A stretch of 64,000 nucleotides of DNA from NCBI GenBank assembly GCA_026119855.1, contig JAOWBW010001913.1, positions 1 to 64,000 of the forward strand, given 5' to 3'. A program made the position numbers and the translations under genes. The first letter of the stretch is position 1. Every line of letters begins with the position of its first letter. Origin of the DNA: Campanula takesimana. Lineage: Eukaryota; Streptophyta; Magnoliopsida; Asterales; Campanulaceae. Below, piece after piece: positions 11,490-22,076 of this stretch. The notes under the pieces were generated by a model. That model ran no database searches, was not told where the DNA came from, and was given only the letters and a program-made list of their open reading frames with translations.

Positions 11490-11761
11490 CCAAGTAGTTG
11501 TGTCATTTCTGGAAGTGCTCGGCCGGTACGTTGGCAACGATCACAAGAGATCACAAAATTTCGAGAGTCTTTGTATAGTGTGGGCCAATAGAAACCTGAT
11601 TGAAGAACCTTGGCGGCGGTTTTGAATGAGCTTGCATGCCCACCACAAGGAGAAGAATGACACTGATGAAGGATGTCATTCACCTCCTCATTAGGCACAC
11701 ACCGCCTAATGATTCTGTCTGCGCATTGCTTGAAGAGGAGAGGGTCCTCCCAAAAATAATT
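11490..11761 (-). pseudogene. integrase zinc-binding region, core deleted
   Basis: In the same frame as the RT ORF, after an in-frame TAA (11762-11764), the minus strand reads NYFWEDPLLFKQCADRIIRR. It continues to the integrase HHCC zinc-binding region with HSSPCGGHAS and SCDRCQRTG. At about 11490 the reading leaves integrase for CT-rich sequence: the catalytic D,D-35-E core is absent. Family resemblance is to Athila, where GFYWPTL and CDRCQRTG are typical. Confidence 0.75.
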
Positions 11762-13930
11762 TTAGATCTCCGAAAAGAATTTCTTCCTTTGTTGATAATT
11801 CATTTCTGGAGGAATAACTTTACAAGCCAAATAATTAACAATGTCCGCAAACCATGGGGTTTCGACATTGCTTATGGCTAATAAATGTTCATCCGGGAAT
11901 GAATCATCAATTTGAAGTTCTTCTTCATCGGAATCGATAATATTTTTGGGGAGACGGGACAAATGGTCCGCTACTAAGTTCTTTGTCCCCTTCTTGTCAC
12001 GGATCTCTAAGTCAAACTCTTGGAGAAGAAGGATCCATCTAATGAGTCTTGGTTTGGCATCCTTCTTTGCCAATAGGTACCTTATCGCTGCATGATCCGT
12101 GTACACTATTACTTTCGAGCCCACCAAATATGACCGAAATTTGTCTATTGCAAATACCACGACCAATAACTCCTTTTCTGTGGTGGCATTGTTGACTTCT
12201 GCCTCATCAAGTGTTCGACTTGCATAGTAAATGGCATTCACCTTTTTGTCTTTCTGTTGCCCCAAAACTGCTCCCATCGCATAGTCACTTGCATCACACA
12301 TAATCTCAAAAGGGAGATCCCAATCAGGTGGTTGCACTATAGGAGCGGAAACCAAAGCTTCCTTTAACCTGTTGAAAGCTTCAAGACAAAGATCATCAAA
12401 CACAAATGGAGCATCTTTAAAGAGTAGATTAGTTAAAGGCTTTGAAATTTTTGAAAAATCTTTTATAAATCGCCGGTAGAAACCGGCATGCCCTAGAAAG
12501 CTTCTCACACCCTTAACATTGGTGGTTGGAGGTAATTTTTCTATAACTTCAACCTTTGCCTTATCTACTTCAATTCCTTTCTCGGACACCATGTGTCCAA
12601 GAACAATCCCTTCATTGACCATGAAATGGCATTTTTCCCAATTTAAAACTAGGTTTACCTCTTCACATCTTTGTAAAAATTTTGATAATTTTTTCAAGCA
12701 TTCATCGAAAGAGGAACCATAAACTGAAAAATCGTCCATAAAAACTTCCATTATATTTTCTATAAAATCTGAAAATATTGCCATCATGCAACGTTGAAAG
12801 GTGGCGGGAGCATTGCATAATTCAAATGGCATTCTCCTATAAGCGAAGGTGCCATAAGGACAAGTAAAAGTAGTTTTTTCTTGATCACTTGGATGTATGG
12901 GTATTTGGAAAAATCCTGAGTAACCATCCAAGTAACAAAAATATGAATGCTTTGCCAACCTTTCAAGCATTTGGTCAATGAAAGGTAAGGGAAAATGATC
13001 TTTTCGGGTGGATTTGTTTAATTTCCTATAATCTATGCACATACGCCATCCCGTGACGGTCCTAGTTGGGATTAATTCATCCTTATCATTCCGGATGACC
13101 GTCATTCCGCCCTTCTTAGGGACTACTTGTACGGGGCTTACCCAATTACTATCCGAGATCGGATAAATAATACCCGCATCAAGTAATTTAAGGACTTCTT
13201 TTTTAACTACCTCTTTCATGTTAGGATTTAATCTTCTTTGATGTTCTATGGAGGGTCTATGATCCTTCTCTAAATCAATCCTATGCATGCAAATTTTAGG
13301 GTGAATTCCTTTTAAATCATCAATGGTATACCCGATAGCTTTTTGATGCAATCTAAGCTCTCTTAATAACTTTTCAGTCTCAAGAGGACTTAGACTTGCA
13401 TTAATGATTACCGGGTAAGTAGAATTAGGACCAAGAAATTCATACCGTAGATTTGGAGGGAGAGGCTTTAATTCAGCTTGAGGTGCCTTACTTACGTCAA
13501 GAACCTCTTTGTCGGATGGCTCCGCTTTAGTCTCCAACTTTTCAAATTTAGTGTTTCCACTAAACTTCCCTGCATGATTAGCATCTAAACACATTGTATA
13601 ATTTTCAATTTCATCATCATCATCATCATGCAATGTTCTTTTCCAATCTATAAGACTTTTTTCAAGCGGATCTTTAGATTGGGGTGACTCTAGTTCCTTG
13701 CTTATAGATTCTAGCATATTCATATCGGAGCAAGGGTTCTCAAGATTGGGATCTTTCATCAATTTTGTCAAATTAAATTCTACCTTCTCATTCCCTATAT
13801 TCAATGAAAGGTTACCATTTTTAACATCTATAATTGCCCCAGCGGTGGCAAGAAATGGTCTACCTAAGATAATGGGAATGTGATGGTCCTCCTCCATCTC
13901 GAGAACAACAAAGTCGACTGGGATGATCAA
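11762..13930 (-). pseudogene. Athila-like polyprotein: protease C-terminus, RT, RNase H
   Basis: This is an open frame of 722 codons. Residues 8-33 are the protease C-terminal part (IPIILGRPFLATAGA). RT runs about 235-440, with motif A YLDGYSG (D335) and motif C VFMDDF (D399, D400). The RNase H domain has D546 in CDASDY, E585/E587 in the ATTEKEL motif, D612 in YTDHAA and D655 in ADHLSRL. The acidic residues expected for RT and RNase H are present, so these two enzymes could have been active. The whole polyprotein is interrupted on both sides: a frame change and a stop upstream (13931-14045) and a TAA at 11762. The VFMDD form and flanking motifs indicate the Athila lineage. Confidence 0.9.
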
Positions 13931-14490
13931 TTTCCCAACTCAACAAGGAATATCTTCCATAATACCCACCGGGTACTTAATGGAACGGTCCGCTAATTGC
14001 AAAGATATTGTGGTGGGTTTGATTTCACCCACACCTATTTTTTACTAACGTATAGCGGAATGAGGCTTACGCTTGCCCCAAGATCTAACAATGCATTATC
14101 AACATCAAATTTACCTATATGGCAAGGGATAGAGAAAGTGCCGGGATCTTTCAATTTTGGAGGTAATTTTCTTTGTAAAATGACACTTACCTCTTCCGTT
14201 AATGCAATAGTCTCATACTCTTCTAGTTTTCTTTTGTTAGAAAGAATGTCTTTTAAAAATTTAGTATAAGATGGCATTTGTTGCAAAGCATCGGTAAAAG
14301 GTATGTTGATGTAAATTGATTTTAAAACTTCCAAAAATTTTGCAAATTGTTTATCTAATTTCGCCTTCACCAACCTTTGGGATAAGGTATTGGCGGATCA
14401 AAATTTCTAGAAATCTTAGGGGATTCTGTCCCCTTTCCATCTTCTTCATTTGTCTCAACCAACGGTGGGGTTGGACTAACGTTCTCCTCA
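13931..14490 (-). pseudogene. Athila-like gag/protease junction, 5'-truncated
   Basis: The minus frame from 14373 to 14035 reads a helical segment (KFLEVLKSIYINIPFTDALQ) and then the protease active-site region LLDLGASVSLIPL, the DLGAS form used by Athila. It breaks at an A-run before TAG near 14045. After a one-base frame change it continues toward the RT ORF but meets a TGA just before 13930. Upstream, about 35 codons of gag C-terminus (PKISRNFDPPIPYP) are visible to about 14490, where similarity stops. The rest of gag, the 5' LTR and the PBS are missing. Confidence 0.75.
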
Positions 14491-14699
14491 CGCAGGTCAA
14501 AGTGTGTTGGGGCGATAGTACGCAGGTCCATTTTGTGGTTTACTCAAATGAGATTACCATTTTGGGACAGAGGGAGTACTTTTTTATTTCTTTTTTAGAT
14601 GCTTGAGTTACAAACTCAATTTATCGTATATATTAACTTTAGAAAATTAATTTGCCTTTTCTTTTATGAATTTTACACTAATACGTGACAAAATAAATA
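14491..14699. other. breakpoint spacer with a lone MITE terminus
   Basis: The Athila-like sequence ends near 14490. A single GGGACAGAGGGAGTAC terminus at about 14561-14576 marks the right end of a Stowaway-like element whose left end is not found. The remainder is AT-rich with no gene. Confidence 0.45.
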
Positions 14700-14972
14700 C
14701 TCCCTCCGTCCCATCCGAAATAGGATTCTTGGTCCCGACACGGGATTAAGGAATAATAATCTTTTATTATAAAAAGTTGTTTGAAAAGTAGGTGTTGTGA
14801 GTATGAAGGCGAGAGAAAGACGGTGGAGAATAATAAATGAAAAGTTGTTGTGAGTATGACAAGTGGGTCTTACTAATAAAAAAGTAATAAAATTTTTCTA
14901 ATTTGGGATGTCCTATTTCGAGTGGGACACCCAAAATGGCAAAACGTCCTATTTCGGGTGGGACGGAGGGAG
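14700..14972. mobile_element. Stowaway-type MITE, 273 bp
   Basis: The terminal inverted repeats CTCCCTCCGTCCCATCCGAA and its partner TTCGGGTGGGACGGAGGGAG face each other with a TA duplication on both sides (14698-14699, 14973-14974). The interior is AT-rich and non-coding. Such elements depend on Tc1/mariner-type transposases supplied elsewhere. Confidence 0.92.
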
Positions 14973-15064
14973 TATAATTCACCAGAATGGTGTCAATAGG
15001 TGAAACAAATTTTTCGGCACACATTGGAAAAAATTTCTGGATCCGTCACTGTATATACCATAGT

Positions 15065-15513
15065 TGTCAATCCCGTACTGGCGAACGCACCGGTTTGCTC
15101 ACTGGAACGGTACGTACCGGTACCGGAGCACACCGGTGCACCGTTCCGGATGTACCGCACTTTTTTAATAATGTATAATATCATATATTTTTTGACAATT
15201 ACATAACATAACTTTTCAAATCCTATAAAAAATAAATATTTTATGTATATTTGATAAAACAACATTAATAAGTATAATAAAATCTGAAGAAATAATTTTT
15301 TAAAAATAAATGTTCATTTAAAATTAAAAAAAAAAAAATTAAGTTGCGTTCCGCCGGGACGGTGTATACCGGCCGGTACGGACCGGTATGGACTGGTACG
15401 GACCGGTTCAGAGCGGTACAAAAAACGGAACGGTGCATACTATATCTCGCACCGGTTTTTGACCGGAACGGTGCGTACCGGCCGGTACGGACCGGAACAG
15501 AACGGGATTGACA
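15065..15513. mobile_element. inverted-repeat element with GTACCGG-rich arms
   Basis: The ends TGTCAATCCCGT (15065) and ACGGGATTGACA (to 15513) are exact inverted partners. Both arms (about 15080-15160 and 15350-15505) are dense in GGTACCGG/CCGGTACGG words. The middle is AT-rich. No coding capacity and no clear target duplication were found. It is probably a non-autonomous DNA element or foldback of unknown superfamily. Confidence 0.6.
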
Positions 15514-15916
15514 GTGTATACTCCTTCCATCCCAAAATACCCTCATACTATTTTTAGAATACACGGAAATTAAAGAGAGTATAGAGTATATACCATAAAA
15601 ATATTATGAATGGAAGAGAGGTTAAGTATAATAATTAGAACCTTGAGCTGCTGGGACAGGAAAAAAAAATGTAAAAACTTTAACCCCCGAGCAGGGGCTT
15701 TTGGAAGGTTAAGATGAGATGAGATGAGACGGAAAAACCAGTAAATTAATTTTCGTATATATTCGTCATCACGGCATCCAAAATTTGTCATGAAATTATT
15801 ATGCATGCATTGGTGGGCACTTCTTGTACTAGTGGTCATTAGGCAGATATAGAGGGTTGGAAGGCATAGCCTTTACGAGTCCTATGATGTGTGTAATCAA
15901 TCTCTTTCTTTTTAAA
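15514..15916. other. non-coding spacer with a lone MITE terminus
   Basis: A TATACTCCTTCCATCCCAAAATACC sort of left terminus begins near 15519 with no matching right end. The rest, including GATGAGATGAGATGAGA at about 15713-15729, shows no gene. Confidence 0.35.
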
Positions 15917-16744
15917 GAGGTGGTCTCAACACCGAGATCCGTCTCATAAAAGAGACGGGTCGATCCATGACCCGTGTACAATATTTTCCGTGAAGCGTAG
16001 GATCTCAACCTATGCTCCACTCAAAATCTGCCACGTGGCAGTGATCCATTGGCCAAAAAAAAAATCCCAGAAAAAAAAGAAAAAAAATCGTTTTTTTTTA
16101 GTTTTTATATTTTTTTTTTAGTGTTTTTTTCATTTGCCAAAAGTAATACTTAGTACAACAAAATGTAACAACTGTGTTACTTATAAAGTAACATTGTTTA
16201 TAAGTAAACGTAACACCAGTTTTACAAAAAAAAAAATAGCTCATTTTACTCATCTTTCAACTGTAATACTAACTGTAAATACGTGTAACACTAACAATAA
16301 CTAAATGTAATTATCGTTATACTGAAATGTAATAGTGTTTTTCCAAAATATTTTTTATTTTTGAGTATTTTGATTTTATTTTTTAAAAGAAAGTAACATT
16401 TGAAAAATAACAACTTATATACATAAATGTAATTATTTGTACAAGTAAATGTAACACTTTAGTAGATGAAATTGTAACAAATTTCTATAGATAATGTAAT
16501 ACTTTTACATGTATCATGATAAATTGAATTCATTGTAACCTATTATTTGAAAACATATAGATATACTATTATACAAATAAACGTAACTGTTTACAATGTT
16601 ATTATGCAAGTAAAATGTAACATTCGTAGGGGCGGATCCCATAGTGTGCCTGGTATTGCCCAGTCAATGGCAATTTTTTTTTTATTTTTTATTTTTTTTT
16701 GCACAATAGCTACATATTTAATATCTCTACTTAAATGTCAAAAA

Positions 16745-16835
16745 GCATGATGGTTCAGTGGGTACAACAATTGTTTTAAGTTACTAAATGACCGTTAGTT
16801 TCTAGCTTGCTCGGGTTCGATTCTAGGATGATGTT
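16745..16835 (+). repeat. possible SINE-like tRNA-derived fragment
   Basis: GATGGTTCAGTGGGTAC resembles a Pol III A box, and GGGTTCGATTCT about 55-60 bases downstream resembles a B box. The rest does not fold as a tRNA. This could be a captured SINE head or tRNA relic within the hAT-like element. Confidence 0.4.
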
Positions 16836-17168
16836 CAAATCTTTTTTCTCCCTTATTTACTTTTGGGCTTCCTTTTTAACTTCCTTCGTTTTTTGTACTT
16901 CCTTTTTAGGTTTCCTTCTTAGAACAATTTTTTTAAGGCAATGAGACTACTTCATTTATTTATTTATTTATTCAGCGTCCTTACGATACTAATATTCTTG
17001 AATTATTGTTTGGGTTTCATCTTAAAATTACTTTTTTCTTTAAATGTTCATGAGTCGTTAGATTATGCCTAAAAAATTGATACATATTATTGAATTCTTT
17101 GCAATAATCTCGACATAAAAATGTCAATCAACACAATTCTCAAGGACAACGATCCAAGTAAATCTCTA

Positions 17169-17463
17169 CTCCCTCCGTCCCGGTTTAAGGTTCTTAGTTT
17201 GACTTTACACGCTTATTAAGAAACTAAGACAAATTTGAGTAAAAAATAGTGGTGTGTGGAGGATATAATTGTCCATTCATAAAGCAAGTGAGTAAAAAGT
17301 AGATGAGTAGGTGATGGTTTTTTGGTAATATTTGAACTTTATGAGGATAATGATGTCCAAAACACTATTCATCATTTGCCATTTAAGGAATAAAGCAACT
17401 AAGAACCTTAAACTGAGACATACCAAAAAGAAAAGTAAGAACCTTAAACTGGGACAGATAGAG
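17169..17463. mobile_element. Stowaway-type MITE nested in hAT-like element
   Basis: It starts CTCCCTCCGTCCCGGTTTAAGG and ends CCTTAAACTGGGACAGATAGAG, with TA on both sides (17167-17168, 17464-17465). The right terminus has drifted and is preceded by a second partial copy of itself (AACCTTAAACTGAGACA near 17406). No coding capacity. Confidence 0.85.
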
Positions 17464-18108
17464 TATTTAAGATTAAACTTTTCAAAAATAATGTGCTGCC
17501 CCATTAAAAGAGTTCGGTTAGGGCCTCAGATTTGATATGATCGGCCATGTATTTATGTATGTAAACGTATTGAGTTTTAGTTTCGCGCCCATTTTTTTTC
17601 TTTAAAACAGGCACACCAAATATTTTAGTGTAGATCCGCCACTGAACATTCGTTTATAAAAATTGTTACTTTCTTATTTTTAGAATGTTACTAACACAAG
17701 TGTTTTTATTTCTAAAGTGTAAGTAGTTGAATTATTACTTTTCTATACATATGTGTTACAATTATGTATAAACATTGTTACATATAAGTAACACGTTCTT
17801 TACATTTTAGTTGTAATAAGTATTGCTTTTGGCAAACGAAGAAAAGATAAAAAAAAAAAAAAAAAAAAAAACACTGTTACTTTTCTGTATATATGCATTA
17901 CTTTTATATATACAAACTGTTACATATAAGTAACACTTTTGTTACATTTAATTATAGTAACTATAACTTTTGACAAACCAAAAAAATACCATAAATATTA
18001 ATATAAAAAGTAAAAAAAAAAAAAACCCCATGTGGGTGATAGATCCTTATCATGTATAAAAAATGACTCATCTCTACTATGAGACGGGTCATGGTACAAT
18101 AAAGTTTT

Positions 18109-18855
18109 GAGGTGGTCTCCCATGAGAACAAGGGGATCCGTCTCATGCATGAGACGGGTCGCCCCATGACCCATGGGCCGAACCCGCCACGTGGCAACCC
18201 ACCATTGGCCGAAAAAAAAAAAAATTTTTTTTTTTTTGAGTTTTTTTTTTTTTTTTTCGGCTTTTCAGTGGTTTAGCAAAAAATAATAGTTACCATCTCT
18301 TAAAGTAACATTGTTCATAAGTAAACGTAATACTTGTTTTAAAAAACAAAGCTCGTTTTTACCCATTTGAAAAGTAATAACTTATGTATATGAATGTAAT
18401 AGTAAGTTTATACAAGTAAATGTAACACTTTGATTGACGAAATTGTAACAGATTTCTATAGATAATGTAATACTTTTACATGTATCATGATAAATTTGAC
18501 CCCATTGTAACTTATTGTTTGAAAACAAATAGATATCTATACATATGTATTACAATTATTTACAAATACTATTACATATAAATAACACGTTTGTTACATT
18601 TTAGTTATAATAAGTATTACTTTTGGCAAACTAAGAAAACATAGGAATAACACTATTACTTTAAGAGATGGTAACTATTACTTTTCACAAACCGAAAAAA
18701 AAAAAAAAAAAAAATTGGGCCAATGAGGGGCTGCCACGTGGCAGGGTCCCCCCATGGGTCCTGGAGCAGGGTTATGGGTCGGGTAATGGGTCAAAAAAAT
18801 GACCCGTCTCACCCATGAGACGGGTTGGAGTGTTCTCACACAAGTTTTTGTCTAA
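18109..18855. mobile_element. GAGACGGGTC-ended element B
   Basis: It opens with GAGGTGGTCTCCCATGAG and the hairpin GTCTCATGCATGAGACGGGTC-like segment. It ends near GACCCGTCTCACCCATGAGAC and TTCTCACACAAGTTTTTG. CCACGTGGC occurs near both ends (about 18188 and 18734). The AT-rich interior shares long stretches with element A, for example the ATTTCTATAGATAATGTAAT segment. A and B are thus related elements lying side by side. Confidence 0.55.
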
Positions 18856-19854
18856 AGTTTTTGTCTTCTCCGAATAAGTGTACTCATGCAAGTCTTTTTG
18901 GAACTTGAATTATACGAGTCCACGTGGAATGAAAGATTTGGATATAAGGACAAAGAAGAATCCCACACAATCATTACTCAAATGACAATCTATACCACCT
19001 TAATAAGACTCACACGTGCTTAATTGCCTTTTTTCCAAACTTTTTTTTCTAATTACTCCATCTAAATCCTCATATCTACTGTCATACTCTCTCAGTTCAT
19101 GTTTGACTATTCAAACTTTTTAAAGATATGAACACTTATTTTGCTAGCTATGTTTTAGTTATACACTTCTAAGCTTAAGTTATAGAAATGTGATGAATAT
19201 TTTGAGACAATAAAAAATGGCTAATGAGAAGATCATTTTGGGTCGGAGGGAGTAAGTTTTTATGTGAAAATCTGGATCTTTAAAATGACAGGAAAAACCT
19301 GTGCTTTAGCTTTGGAATTCCCTGTTTCATCAAGTAATTCTGTATAATTTTATTTGATTGTTTTAAATCAAAAATTGATTGAATTAAAACTTTCAATTTT
19401 ATAATTAATAAAGTTAAATTATATTAATTTAATATTAATGACTGGTTAGCTAATAAATTTTAAAAATAAAACCAACATTCTTAAGTTTTATAGGCCTCCA
19501 GTTGTCTAATGCTTGAAAAACGATTCAGCTATAAAAATACTATACTCCCTTTGTTCAATACTTTTTTTGTTGTTTTAGATCCAAAAAAATGTTGATCGTT
19601 AAGTTTCATTTTTGTCCCACATCAACTTAGAGAAATAATTGATCAACTATATAAATTGGTTAACCTCACCCCTTAACACAGTTTTTTAAGGGGATGAGGA
19701 CTCAATTCTAATATTTATGAAGATAAAAATTATCCTAAAATATTTGTTAATATACTATTACTTTTTAAGTAAATCTTATTTGTAATAATAAAATGAAAAA
19801 TATAAATTATATAAGTAGTAAAGTTATTTTTAAAATTATTTAGACTATTTTATA
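18856..19854. other. AT-rich intergenic DNA with degenerate MITE termini
   Basis: No gene is visible. A degenerate Stowaway-like pair spans about 19088-19251 (TACTCTCTCAGTTCATG to GGGTCGGAGGGAGTA). A lone left terminus TATACTCCCTTTGTTCAATAC is seen at about 19543. The rest is A/T-rich low-complexity sequence. Confidence 0.45.
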
Positions 19855-20137
19855 CTACATCGGTCCCATAACTATGTGCACAAATTTTCTTTTTGGATGT
19901 CCCATTGATAAGACATTTCTTAAAATGACAAAAAAATCTTCACTATTCGTCTTACTCATTTTCTCTCATATTTTACATTTATACTCACAACACCAATCAA
20001 CCTACTATTCTCTAGTCTCTACCACACTTTCTCTCTCCTACTTCACTTTTCACACTCACAACAACTACCCTCTACTATTCATCCTTTAATTCTCGTGCAC
20101 AACTCATTTTGTGCACATAGTTATGGAACAGAGGGAG
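19855..20137. mobile_element. Stowaway-like MITE, 283 bp
   Basis: The ends CTACATCGGTCCCATAACTA and ATAGTTATGGAACAGAGGGAG are inverted partners, continuing into TGTGCAC on both sides. TA duplicates flank it (19853-19854, 20138-20139). The interior is pyrimidine-rich, which produces a meaningless plus-strand ORF at 19874-20089. Confidence 0.85.
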
Positions 20138-20165
20138 TATATATTAGTTATTAATTTTTTTAGTA

Positions 20166-20400
20166 CATACTTCTTCCGTATCATAATAATGTGCACAAAC
20201 TTCATTTTTGAGTGTGCTATTAATAAATCACACTTTTCTAAAATGAAAATTTTATATATGATATTATAAATAATTTAGAGTATTTTATATATATTAATTA
20301 TAATTTTTAATATATATTCACTACTATATTTTACCTCACTTTCGATCTTATACTTCACTTTTCATACTCAAACACAACTAACTACTACTATTCATTTTTG
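20166..20400. mobile_element. truncated relative of the preceding MITE
   Basis: It begins with ACTTCTTCCGTATCATAATA and shares the ATGTGCACAAACTTC, GTGTGCTATTAATAA and TTCATACTCAAACACAACTA order with the MITE at 19855-20137. The right terminus is missing where the sequence changes near 20400. Confidence 0.6.
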
Positions 20401-21529
20401 GAAAAATTCCCAAAGGGCCCCCAATCCCTGATTTAATTACAAATAAGGAGAGGCCCAGATCAAATGCCAGGTAAGGAGTTGGGCTGAGATCTAAATTTCG
20501 CATAAACCCATGATCTCCTTTGACCAGTCAACTATATCTCCTAAATACCCAAACTACCCTCACCCCTGAAACAAGCCCCTCCCCTCCCCTCCTTCCCAGT
20601 TCGCAACTCACGTTCTCTCTCTAAAACACATGCACACACTTCGTTTTCTCTCTCTATCACACTCACTGGCCGTCATCTCCTCCGGCGACGGCGTCAGCCG
20701 ACTTTATTTTCCTCTCTCTGACGACACACTCTCTCACACGCACACACTCACTCACGTTCTCTCTATGTCCAAACTATAGCCCCTTTCCCTTCCTCCTCCA
20801 ATCGCCGGCGGCAATTCTCTAGATCCGTTCATCCGTCTCCAGCGATAATCATCGTTGCACCTGCTACCTGGAACTTTTGCTCCTCGACACACACACATGC
20901 TCGCCGGTGATCAACCATTCCGACCAGATTTAGAGTAGTTTCTACTTCAGCGATGATGCGTCGGCTAAAAAATCATTGTTTTTGAACTCCGACAACGCCG
21001 ATTTACACCTCTCTTTCACCATTTTTGCCGACGCCCTCAGATCTGTACCGGATCTGTTCAGATCCATCGCCGTTGTTCTTCTTTTCCGGCAACGAATCCA
21101 ATGATATCGATCTCAGGTTTTGTTGCTTTTCCCCCGCGAACCTTAGATCTACATACCTTGACTCATCTCTGTCATTCTTCTTCTCTGTAGACAAATCAAT
21201 GACTATGAGTTGGCTTTGAGAGGTTTTTAATTGGTTCCTGGTTCAATTTTTTGCCAATCTCACCAACTGTTTGACTAAATGACTTGGTTATTTTATTTAG
21301 TGTACATCATTTTTGATTTTGTAAAATATTACTACAAATTGGGACGTGAAGTGAACTGGTTTGGCATTTTTGTGAGTTTGTAAAATATTACCATAAATTG
21401 CTTAATTTTTTTTAATTATGAAATTTTATTCAATTTATGTATTTAGCGTTTCAATGAAGATGATGGCATTTGACCCAACCAATCCCCAGATTATTGGTTC
21501 TTGAACATTTTTATTTAATCATCAACTAA
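20401..21529. other. leader-like CT-rich stretch, no gene proven
   Basis: From 20580 to 21200 the sequence is CT-rich with ACACAC and CTCTCT tracts and GCCGGCGGC/TCCGGCGACGGCG words, the look of a plant 5' untranslated region or first exon. No long ORF or conserved domain is found, and the short readings around 21003-21219 overlap on both strands. It may be a captured gene fragment at the start of a larger repeat (see findings), or the relic of a host leader. Confidence 0.4.
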
Positions 21530-22076
21530 TATATGTGGATAAGAGTAAAAATACATAACTCTTTTACTTTAATTATAAGAAGTGGATAGGTTTTATGTGC
21601 CAGTTATAAGACTTGACTGATGTTTGACCGAATTTGAAAGCAACATTAGTAAAATATTATTTTTTTTAATGTGTGAAAATGGCTCTTATGTTTTAATTAT
21701 AAGATGAATGGATAGGAGAAGTAATGTAAAAATGATGTTGGTTTGTTTTTTAGTTTTTACAAAAACTATGAAAAAATATGAAATATTAACTCTTATACAC
21801 TAATTATAAGAGTTTAACTGAGATTTAACCAAATAATATTAATTTGTTTATTAATAAAAAAAATTAAAAAGCATGACTCTTATAATTTAATTATAAGAGG
21901 TGGAAAGGTCTTATGTGTCATTTATAAGAGTTGACTGACATTTGACCAAATACGAAAGTCAACATTAATTAAATTTTATTATTTTTAATTTATATTGTAA
22001 AAAAATGACTCGTATACTTCGATTATAAGAGGACAATCAGTCTTATGCACTAATTATAAGAGTTTGACCGAGTTTG

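Larger units (their letters stand above)
16627..17644. mobile_element. hAT-like non-autonomous element with 8-bp duplication
   Basis: The flanks carry an exact 8-base direct repeat AACATTCG (16619-16626 and 17645-17652), the target size typical of hAT elements. The ends TAGGGGCGGATC and GATCCGCCACTG are inverted partners with two mismatches, and the inner sequences AGTGTGCC and GGCACACC also face each other. There is no transposase. A Stowaway MITE sits inside. A stretch near 16745-16835 has tRNA-promoter-like boxes, listed separately. Confidence 0.8.
15917..18108. mobile_element. GAGACGGGTC-ended element A (hosts a hAT-like insertion)
   Basis: The left end GAGGTGGTCTCAACACC is followed by a hairpin-like GTCTCATAAAAGAGACGGGTC and CCACGTGGCA. 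The right end near 18080-18108 carries ATGAGACGGGTCATGG. The interior is AT-rich and full of GTAACA/TGTTAC words. Element B follows directly and starts with the same GAGGTGGTCTC. No transposase is present. The class is uncertain; a non-autonomous DNA transposon is likely. Confidence 0.5.

Noticed and set aside
16745..16835. Functional tRNA gene
   Set aside because: Only the A- and B-box-like words fit; anticodon and acceptor stems are not formed.
20580..21220. Host gene start
   Set aside because: The CT-rich leader look is suggestive, but there is no long ORF, splice-consistent exon chain or conserved domain.
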